Under the pieces are notes generated by a model. The model was given only the letters and a program-made list of their open reading frames with translations. It did not search any database and was not told the DNA's origin. Both the position numbers and the translations under genes were made by a program. Positions 21,952 to 27,689 of a DNA stretch of 27,689 nucleotides are shown here, one piece after another; the stretch's first letter is position 1, and the number at the start of each line of letters is the position of its first letter. The stretch covers positions 1 through 27,689 of the forward strand of contig JAFDHB010000028.1 in NCBI GenBank assembly GCA_019308985.1, read 5' to 3'. The stretch comes from Deltaproteobacteria bacterium. Lineage in GTDB: Bacteria; Desulfobacterota; DSM-4660; Desulfatiglandales; HGW-15.

Positions 21952-23073
21952 TTAATCGAGTGTCTTGCGGAAGCGATTCAGTGCTCCGCAGAACACGGCC
22001 ACCCCAATGACGGTCATTGCCAGGAATTGGGGCCACAAAACCCCAAGCCCCACTCCCTTGAGAAATACACCCCTCACAATGACGAGGAAATACATCAGAG
22101 GATTCACGTAGGCTATCCACCGTACAAGAACAGGCATGTTTGCTATGGGGAAAACGAACCCACTGAACATAAAAAAGGGCATCAGGAAAAAGAAGGTGGT
22201 CATCATGGCCTGCTGCTGGGTGGAAGATATGGTGGATATGAAAAGACCTATTCCCAGGGTGCTCAGTAGAAACAGGCACGTGCCCAGGAAGATGAGGGCG
22301 ATATTGCCGCGAAAAGGTATTGAGAACCAAAACACGGCAAAGACGGTGACCATAACCATCTGTCCCAAGGCAATGATTACGTACGGCACGGTCTTGCCTA
22401 GAACGAACTCCCCGCGACCGAGAGGAGTTACGATCAGTTGTTCGATGGTTCCCTTTTCTTTCTCCCTTATTATGGCCATGGAAGTCAACAGGAGGGAAAG
22501 AATCATTACCAGTACCGCGACTATCGCAGGCACATAGAAGTTCCTGCTTTCCAGGTTGGGATTGTACCATGTGCGCAACCGGGTATCCACCTTGCCGTAT
22601 TCAAGCTTCCTCGCATATAGTTCCTGGATGAACTGCTGGTTCAGGGTATTTAATATCTGGACTGTATACGCGATCCTGACCAAGGCCATGTTGCTCATGG
22701 TCCCGTCAACCAAGACCTGGATTTCTGCGGAATCCTTTTCCCTGATTCGTCTGGAGAAATCAGGGGGAATCTTTAGTGCGATATCCACCTGCCTCTTCAA
22801 CAGGATTTCCTCGAGGGCCTCTGAATCTCCGACGTGGCGGGTGATCCTGAATGTCTTGTTGGCATCCAGGGCGTCAAGAAGCCTCCGGCTTTCAATGCTG
22901 TGGGAATAGTCCAATACCCCTACCCTGACATCTCTCACATCCGTGGTAACTACGTACCCGAAGATCAGGAGTTGCACGAAGGGCGCAATGACCAGAAGGG
23001 GCCTGTTCTTCTTGTCCCTGAACAGTTGAATTAATTCTTTCCTCACCAGTTCCCGGACCCGGACCCAACTCAA
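21952..23073 (-). CDS. ABC-2 type exporter permease (YbhR/YbhS-like), second copy
   Basis: The 373-residue permease has an N-terminal helix (LLVIAPFVQLLIFGYVVTTDV), a large extracytoplasmic domain (about 40-175) and a five-helix ABC-2 core. The core includes the cytosolic coupling segment REKEKGTIEQLIVTPLGRGEFVLGK and the FSGFVFPIANMP signature near the last helices. With its paralogue upstream it should form the heterodimeric channel. I start it at TTG 23073, which lies one base after the upstream stop codon and has GGGAGGGA about nine bases upstream. The frame is open to 23145, but that part lies inside the previous gene. It is the last gene of the tetR-hlyD-ATPase-ATPase-permease-permease operon. 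Confidence 0.92.
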   Translation of the reverse strand: MSWVRVRELVRKELIQLFRDKKNRPLLVIAPFVQLLIFGYVVTTDVRDVRVGVLDYSHSIESRRLLDALDANKTFRITRHVGDSEALEEILLKRQVDIALKIPPDFSRRIREKDSAEIQVLVDGTMSNMALVRIAYTVQILNTLNQQFIQELYARKLEYGKVDTRLRTWYNPNLESRNFYVPAIVAVLVMILSLLLTSMAIIREKEKGTIEQLIVTPLGRGEFVLGKTVPYVIIALGQMVMVTVFAVFWFSIPFRGNIALIFLGTCLFLLSTLGIGLFISTISSTQQQAMMTTFFFLMPFFMFSGFVFPIANMPVLVRWIAYVNPLMYFLVIVRGVFLKGVGLGVLWPQFLAMTVIGVAVFCGALNRFRKTLD

Positions 23074-23074
23074 A

Positions 23075-24208
23075 TCACATTCCCTCCCTTCGCAAGAGGC
23101 GATAGGTTGCCCCAAGGAGTACCAGGCACATTGCCAGCAGCACAAGGTAGTCGTGCCAGAGATGGGCCAGACCCAGTCTCCTGAGATAAAGGCCGTTGAG
23201 AATATCTATGAAATATGTGGCCGGGACAACCCGGCTTATGTCCTGTAGCACCCGGGGCATATTCCCCACGGGAAAGACGAAATCTGAGAGGAGAAAAGAC
23301 GGCATATAGGTAACCAGTATGGCCATTTGATTGGCAATGAGCTGAGACCTAGTGGCCACCGAGATGAGCAACCCCAGCCCCAGGGCAACGGAAAGATAAA
23401 GGGCCGAAGCCAGGACCATCAACCAAAAACTGGACTTGATAATGATACCATAAAGCACCTGGCCCATGAGAACCGCAATCAACACATCCGTAAGTCCGAT
23501 AAAAAAATAGGGGATTGCCTTTCCGACCAAGAACTCTCCTCCACCCAGGGGGAGAGAGCGGATTGTCTCCATTGTTCCGTTTTCATACTCCCTCGCTATT
23601 ACAAGTGAAGTCAGCAGGGCACCGACTATGACTATGATGACTGCGATTATGCCGGGTATGATGAAATTCCTGCTTTCCAGATCCTCGTTGAACCAGACCC
23701 TGAATCTGCCCTGCACGGGCTCCTTGATCTCTTCAAGGCCATGGCGATTGAGGAATTCAAGAAGACGATCCTTGTTGTAATCTTCAACAAAGGCGATGAT
23801 ATAGCTCCTGGAGAGGCCCGCGTAGTTGGGGTCGCTGGCATCAATGAGCACCTGGATGGGCACCTCCCGATCCGCCCTCAGTTCACTGGTCCATCCCGGA
23901 GGCAAGATCAGGGCAATCGTCGCCTCTCCCTGGTCTAGGTACTCTGTTGCAGCTCTGGTGTCCGGCAGGTACCCCAGCACATTAAAATAAGACGACGCAT
24001 TCAGCCTGGCTGCAAAATCCCGGCTCAGATCGCTCCTGTCATAATCCACTATCACGGTCCTTATGTCTTCCACGTCCAGGCTGAGGGCATATCCGAAGAG
24101 CAGGATCAGCACGACGGGAATTATGAAGGCCAGGTAGAGGCTCCTGAAGTCTCTGATCAGGTGGTAGAACTCCTTGCGGGCGACAGCTTTCACCTTGACT
24201 GGGTTCAA
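23075..24208 (-). CDS. ABC-2 type exporter permease (YbhS/YbhR-like), first copy
   Basis: This 377-residue permease has the same plan as its neighbour: N-terminal helix FIIPVVLILLFGYALSLDVED, large external domain with VIVDYDRSDLSRDFAARL, then the ABC-2 core with REYENGTMETIRSLPLGGGE and LLSDFVFPVGNMPRVLQ. The two permeases are clearly homologous but differ throughout, as in E. coli YbhS and YbhR. Translation starts at TTG 24208. Its Shine-Dalgarno GGGAGGTGA contains the stop codon of the upstream ATPase gene, so the two are tightly coupled. The substrate is unknown. YbhFSR is reported to export cephalosporins, dyes and Na+, so broad drug or cation efflux is the best guess. Confidence 0.92.
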   Translation of the reverse strand: MNPVKVKAVARKEFYHLIRDFRSLYLAFIIPVVLILLFGYALSLDVEDIRTVIVDYDRSDLSRDFAARLNASSYFNVLGYLPDTRAATEYLDQGEATIALILPPGWTSELRADREVPIQVLIDASDPNYAGLSRSYIIAFVEDYNKDRLLEFLNRHGLEEIKEPVQGRFRVWFNEDLESRNFIIPGIIAVIIVIVGALLTSLVIAREYENGTMETIRSLPLGGGEFLVGKAIPYFFIGLTDVLIAVLMGQVLYGIIIKSSFWLMVLASALYLSVALGLGLLISVATRSQLIANQMAILVTYMPSFLLSDFVFPVGNMPRVLQDISRVVPATYFIDILNGLYLRRLGLAHLWHDYLVLLAMCLVLLGATYRLLRREGM

Positions 24209-24211
24209 TGT

Positions 24212-24961
24212 TCACCTCCCGGTCATCAGGCTGAGGAAGGCATCATTCAGGTCCGCCTCCGGGTGATCGGGCAGGACTTCCCTGATGATCTCCCCCGGGC
24301 TTCCCATGGCCGCTATACGTCCCTCGTTAATCATGGCTATACGCTGACAATTCCTTGCCTCATCCATGTAATGGGTAGTGACGAAAACAGTGACACCGCT
24401 TTCCGCCAGGAGTGTGATGAAGTCCCAGAAGTGGCGACGGGTGATGGGATCCACTCCTGCCGTGGGTTCGTCCAGGAAGATGATCTCTGGAGAATGAAGT
24501 AAGGCGCATCCAAGTGCAAGCCTCTGCCGCACCCCGGGCGGAAGCTCCATAGTGAGTCTGTCTCTGTGCTCTTCCAGGCGGGTCATCTGCAGCGCCCAGG
24601 CTATCTTCTCTTCCCAGAGATGCTGTTGCACCTTGTAAACACCTAAGTAGAACCTGATATTCTCGAAGGGCGTCATATCTTCGTAGAGCGAGAACTTTTG
24701 CGACATGTACCCGATCTTCTGCTTTATCTTTTCACCCTCTTTCCATATGTCGTAACCCGCCACCTGACCTGTGCCTGAAGTCGGCCTTATGATCCCACAC
24801 AGGATGCGAATGGTAGTGGATTTGCCTGCACCGTTAGGGCCCAAGAAACCGAAGATTTCACCTCGCTTAACTGAAAAAGAGATCTTGTCCACTGCCACAA
24901 AAGAGCCGAATTTTTTCTCAAGCCTTTCTACGCGTACCGCATCAGATTCTGAAGCCTTCAT
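24212..24961 (-). CDS. ABC transporter ATP-binding protein (YbhF C-terminal-half type)
   Basis: The 249-residue nucleotide-binding domain has Walker A GPNGAGKST (41-49), Q-loop MSQ (86-88), Walker B IIFLDEP with D-loop GVDP, and switch histidine H197 in TTHYMDEA. The signature reads LPPGVRQ (140-146) instead of LSGGQQR. The C-terminal half of E. coli YbhF carries a similar non-SGG signature, so this protein corresponds to that half. I start it at ATG 24961 (GAGGA eight bases upstream). It overlaps the other ATPase gene by 20 bases, or by 47 if TTG 24988 is used. It should pair with the neighbouring ATPase as an asymmetric dimer. Confidence 0.93.
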   Translation of the reverse strand: MKASESDAVRVERLEKKFGSFVAVDKISFSVKRGEIFGFLGPNGAGKSTTIRILCGIIRPTSGTGQVAGYDIWKEGEKIKQKIGYMSQKFSLYEDMTPFENIRFYLGVYKVQQHLWEEKIAWALQMTRLEEHRDRLTMELPPGVRQRLALGCALLHSPEIIFLDEPTAGVDPITRRHFWDFITLLAESGVTVFVTTHYMDEARNCQRIAMINEGRIAAMGSPGEIIREVLPDHPEADLNDAFLSLMTGR

Positions 24962-25694
24962 GGGCAAGGTCCTCGTCCGCATTTCCAATGTGATGTATCA
25001 TGGCCTCTTCCAGGTCGGCATGAAAAGCCTTGACATCTTGGGGTGTCCCCCGGGCAAGGATCCTGGACCTATGCATGATCGCGAGTTGGTCACATTCTTC
25101 TCCTTCCTCCAGGTAAGCGGTGGAAATCATGATGGTCATACCCTGGGCCCGCATTTCCCGGAGAATCTCCCAGAATTCCTGCCTTGATACGGGGTCAACG
25201 CCATTCGTCGGCTCATCCAGGAGCAGGACCTTTGGCTGGTGAACGAGAACGCAGGCGAGGCCAAGCTTCTGCTTCATTCCTCCCGAAAGATCCCCTGCCG
25301 GCCGATCCAGGAATGGTAGCAAGTTGGAAAAACCCAGGTATCTCTCCTTCCTCCTTGTCCTTTCCATGCCGGTAATTCCGAAGATATCCATAAAGAAGTC
25401 GAGGTTTTCCTCTACTGTGAGATCCCTGTAGAGGCCGAACCTCTGGGGCATGTATCCAATCAGGGGCTTTACCCTGTTCTTTTCCCTCGAGACATCCAGA
25501 TCATCCAGGAGGATTTGCCCGGAGGAAGGTTTGATCATGGTGGCAACCATTCGAAGCAGTGTGGATTTCCCGGCTCCGTCTGATCCGATGAGACCAAATA
25601 TCCTTCCCTGCGGGATCTGGAGGCTCACATCGCTCACGGCCTTGACACGGCCGTAGTCCTTTGAAACATCCCTCAACAGTACCATCGGTTTCAT
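24942..25694 (-). CDS. ABC transporter ATP-binding protein (YbhF N-terminal-half type)
   Basis: The 250-residue nucleotide-binding domain has Walker A GSDGAGKST (37-45), Q-loop MPQ (82-84), intact signature LSGGMKQ (136-142), Walker B VLLLDEP and D-loop GVDP. The usual switch histidine is missing: the motif is STAYLEE with Ala193, as in the N-terminal half of YbhF (STAYLDE). The ATPase pair therefore has one site with normal signature but no switch His, and one with the reverse. It lies between the membrane-fusion gene (25 bases) and the second ATPase gene (overlapping). Confidence 0.93.
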   Translation of the reverse strand: MKPMVLLRDVSKDYGRVKAVSDVSLQIPQGRIFGLIGSDGAGKSTLLRMVATMIKPSSGQILLDDLDVSREKNRVKPLIGYMPQRFGLYRDLTVEENLDFFMDIFGITGMERTRRKERYLGFSNLLPFLDRPAGDLSGGMKQKLGLACVLVHQPKVLLLDEPTNGVDPVSRQEFWEILREMRAQGMTIMISTAYLEEGEECDQLAIMHRSRILARGTPQDVKAFHADLEEAMIHHIGNADEDLAHEGFRI

Positions 25695-25719
25695 GGCATC
25701 ATCCTGTAGATTCGCCCGT

Positions 25720-26886
25720 CTATCTCAACCAGGCATCGGCAGGCATGCCCGGCTTCAGCTCAAGGGAGGGATTCGGTATGGATACCTTGACCAGGTATAC
25801 AAGCTTGACCCTTTCCTTCTGGGTCTGAATCATCTTGGGTGTAAACTCCGCTTCCGGGGAGATAAACGCGACCCTGCCCCAGTACTTTTTCTCCGGGAAC
25901 GTATCGATCCTTACCTCCACCTTCTGGCCCGGCTTCACTTTCCCGATCTCCGTCTCGTCCACGAAGATCTTCAGGTCCACTGTTGATAGGTCGGAAAGGG
26001 AAATAACCTCGCGACCAGGTGATACGACTTCTCCGGGCTCTATGTTCCTGCTTGTGATTACGCCATCAAAGGGGGCCGTTAGTCGGGTATAGCCCAACAA
26101 GGTTTCCGACAGTTCAACTTGTGCGGCAGCAACCTCCACCTTCGACCTTGCCACCTCAATGTCCTGCTTAATTATCTCTAGTCTTTTCAGCTTGCTCCGG
26201 ACCTGCTTCAAAACCGCCTCCGCCTCCTTGAGCCTCGCCCTGTTTGTCTGGATCGTCTCCTTTCTGAATCCCTCCCTCAGCTGAGCGTACCCCTCCTCAG
26301 CCTTCCTGTATTCCCTTGAAGCGGTCTCGTACCTGAGCTTGGCAAGGTCAAGGGCCCTTTCAGAAACTATTTTCTTGCGATATAACCTTTCTTGTCTTTC
26401 CTTGTCTTTTTTGGCCTCAATCATTGCGGCCTTCGCTGCAAGCAGGGCCTGCCTTGCCTGTTCCACCTCCTGCCTCCGGTACCCTGACTCAAGCTCCCTC
26501 AACCTTGCCTTCAATGCCTCAACAGTCGCCCTGGCCCCCTCCTCCTCTGCAGGAAGTATCTCTTCATACATGGCCAGTTCAAGCTCCAGCCGACGGAGAG
26601 TCTTCTGTGCCGCATCCAGGTTCGCCGCCGCCTGTCTTTTGCGGGCCAGATATTCCGAGCGATCCAATTCCATTAAGAGTTGACCTTTCTTGATTGCTTC
26701 CCCCTCGTCCACCAGGACTCTGGTGACCTTTCCATTCACCTGGAATGCCAAATCAGACCTCCTGGCTTCTATTATCCCAGAATAGTAAAGCTCCTCGATC
26801 TTTACCTTCCTTTGTCCCATATAGACGAGAAGCCCTACACCTGCGAGTAACGATATAAACAAGATCAGGATGATCTTTTTCTTCAT
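25720..26886 (-). CDS. HlyD-family periplasmic membrane-fusion protein (YbhG-like)
   Basis: The 388-residue protein has an N-terminal signal anchor (KKKIILILFISLLAGVGLLVY) and a biotinyl-lipoyl half (GIIEARRSDLAFQVNGKV, VDEGEAIKKGQLL). A long alpha-helical hairpin rich in Ala, Arg, Glu and Lys follows (about 75-245). The second lipoyl half is TRLTAPFDGVITSRNIEPGEVVSPG, and a beta-barrel domain ends at KPGMPADAWL. Such adaptors link an inner-membrane exporter to an outer-membrane TolC-like channel, so the cell should be diderm. No TolC gene is present here. The ribosome binding site GAGG lies ten bases before the ATG. Confidence 0.93.
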   Translation of the reverse strand: MKKKIILILFISLLAGVGLLVYMGQRKVKIEELYYSGIIEARRSDLAFQVNGKVTRVLVDEGEAIKKGQLLMELDRSEYLARKRQAAANLDAAQKTLRRLELELAMYEEILPAEEEGARATVEALKARLRELESGYRRQEVEQARQALLAAKAAMIEAKKDKERQERLYRKKIVSERALDLAKLRYETASREYRKAEEGYAQLREGFRKETIQTNRARLKEAEAVLKQVRSKLKRLEIIKQDIEVARSKVEVAAAQVELSETLLGYTRLTAPFDGVITSRNIEPGEVVSPGREVISLSDLSTVDLKIFVDETEIGKVKPGQKVEVRIDTFPEKKYWGRVAFISPEAEFTPKMIQTQKERVKLVYLVKVSIPNPSLELKPGMPADAWLR

Positions 26887-26945
26887 TGCCGCTCTACCTC
26901 AATACCCTTTGTCCCTTTCATTGCCATCAAGGTCCTCGTATCTAC

Positions 26946-27590
26946 TCAATTCCTGTCGCCCCTTCGTACTGCCCGAAGGACAAGCTCATAGACCCTATCT
27001 GCAATATCCCTTGGATCCTCCAGGATCATGCCCTTCATCTTCTTGGGCATAGACCGGATGGTCGGACTGATTACCTGGATTCTCCTGTGAAGCAATATGG
27101 CACCAACAATCATCGTATGTACGATCAGAGGATTCGTTCTCCTGAACACCCCCTTCTTCACCCCTTCCTCAAAAATCTTCGTGACAACCCCCACGAGTTG
27201 AAAGATGTCTCTCCGCGCGACTCCCGGGAGGCTTTTGGCGCGTGAAGCAAGCTCCCTGAGCATAATCGAAGGCAGGTAAGGATGCTTCTCCATTGTAAGA
27301 CTGAGGTTCCAGATATAGTTCTTCAGCTTTTCCCTTGGATCCTTGTCATCGCCTATATCTTTGGTGATGCGTCGCAGGATGTCTGAAAATACATCATGGA
27401 TTACGGCGGCATACAGGGCCTGCTTGTCCCCGATTCGATAATAGATCATTGCCTTATTGACACCCGCCCTTTTTGCGATCTCTTCAATCCTTGCTCCTTC
27501 AAACCCGACCTCTGCAAACACCTCTTTTGCCGCATCCTTGATCCGCCTGATCGTATCGGTCCTTTTCTCTTTTAAGGTCTTTTTTTCCAT
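26946..27590 (-). CDS. TetR/AcrR-family regulator (CecR-like position)
   Basis: The 214-residue protein has the TetR N-terminal helix-turn-helix: TIRRIKDAAKEVFAEVGFEG, IEEIAKRAGVNKAMIYYRIGDKQALY, then a helical ligand-binding region. It heads the exporter operon on the same strand, 59 bases before the HlyD gene, just as CecR (YbiH) precedes ybhGFSR in E. coli. It probably represses the operon and responds to an exported compound. I start it at ATG 27590, with AGGTG nine bases upstream. GTG 27599 would add three residues. A good promoter lies upstream. Confidence 0.92.
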   Translation of the reverse strand: MEKKTLKEKRTDTIRRIKDAAKEVFAEVGFEGARIEEIAKRAGVNKAMIYYRIGDKQALYAAVIHDVFSDILRRITKDIGDDKDPREKLKNYIWNLSLTMEKHPYLPSIMLRELASRAKSLPGVARRDIFQLVGVVTKIFEEGVKKGVFRRTNPLIVHTMIVGAILLHRRIQVISPTIRSMPKKMKGMILEDPRDIADRVYELVLRAVRRGDRN

Positions 27591-27644
27591 CAATATCACA
27601 CCTAGGGAGTCTAAGCCAGTACAATCTATTTTTTAACCGTATAT

Positions 27645-27674
27645 TTAATATTTCAAGTTTAACTATTTTGTCAA
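27645..27674 (-). promoter_or_regulatory. Promoter of the tetR-ABC exporter operon
   Basis: On the minus strand TTGACA (27674-27669) and TATTAA (27650-27645) are 18 bases apart, about 55 bases before the tetR ATG. The AT-rich surroundings contain TTTAAC/GTTAAA elements, but I see no clean operator palindrome. Confidence 0.6.
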
Positions 27675-27689
27675 GTCTTTCCTGGTGTT

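Noticed and set aside
21800..22570. 256-codon minus-strand frame at the end of the ABC operon
   Set aside because: It overlaps the permease in another frame and shows no domain. The permease reading is clearly real.
1..27689. tRNA, rRNA, CRISPR array, insertion sequence or phage genes
   Set aside because: None was seen on either strand. No regularly spaced repeats and no transposase or integrase motifs were found.

Overview
The window is bacterial chromosome, compact and moderately GC-rich, most likely from an anaerobic member of the Desulfobacterota or a related sulfur-metabolising or syntrophic lineage. This is inferred from the gene mix, not from a marker gene: a DsrE/TusA pair beside a NarI-like/HdrD-like membrane redox module, a DUF3786 protein, an ADP-forming acyl-CoA synthetase next to an AMP-forming one, and a class III cyclase with HAMP. 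TTG starts with good Shine-Dalgarno sequences recur (narI-like gene, both ABC permeases, probably the ADP-forming ligase). No tRNA, rRNA, CRISPR array, intact insertion sequence or phage gene was seen.

Layout. 1-3.0 kb: the C-terminus of an unknown membrane protein, a solitary mreB, a decayed C-terminal piece of a thiamine-diphosphate enzyme, and a CarS-like integral membrane protein. 3.1-4.3 kb: a membrane-anchored metallophosphoesterase. 4.4-8.0 kb: a MarR regulator followed by dsrE2-like, tusA, narI-like (cytochrome b) and hdrD/dsrK-like (Fe-S) genes. 8.0-10.6 kb (minus): a PLP decarboxylase overlapping a DUF72 gene, then a probable 49-residue ORF. 10.6-11.3 kb: a gene-free stretch with three strong hairpins. 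11.3-16.9 kb (minus): AMP-forming acyl-CoA synthetase, a structured leader with terminator, ADP-forming acyl-CoA synthetase, purE and a DUF3786 gene. 17.0-17.7 kb: an Smr-domain protein. 17.8-21.6 kb (minus): a tight operon of membrane adenylate cyclase, NodB-type deacetylase lipoprotein and TPR/LysM lipoprotein. 21.9-27.6 kb (minus): a TetR-regulated ABC-2 exporter operon with the same components as E. coli cecR-ybhGFSR, but with the double ATPase split into two genes.

How the genes work together. The most interesting unit is the MarR-controlled sulfur/redox cluster. The marR promoter (TTGACA-17-TATTTT) carries an inverted repeat that covers the likely transcription start and the ATG, so the mRNA is probably leaderless and autoregulated. 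A near-identical inverted repeat lies just upstream of dsrE2. A terminator-like hairpin between tusA and the narI-like gene may split soluble from membrane expression. The products suggest sulfane-sulfur transfer (DsrE2/TusA) coupled to a two-subunit quinone-linked membrane oxidoreductase of the HdrDE/DsrMK type.

The second item of interest is RNA-like structure. The leader of the AMP-forming synthetase has a 19-bp bulged stem that encloses a Shine-Dalgarno and a four-codon mini-ORF, followed by an intrinsic terminator. The 10.8-11.0 kb region has three nested hairpins flanked by an imperfect direct repeat. Both are undetermined and could be checked by comparative sequence analysis.
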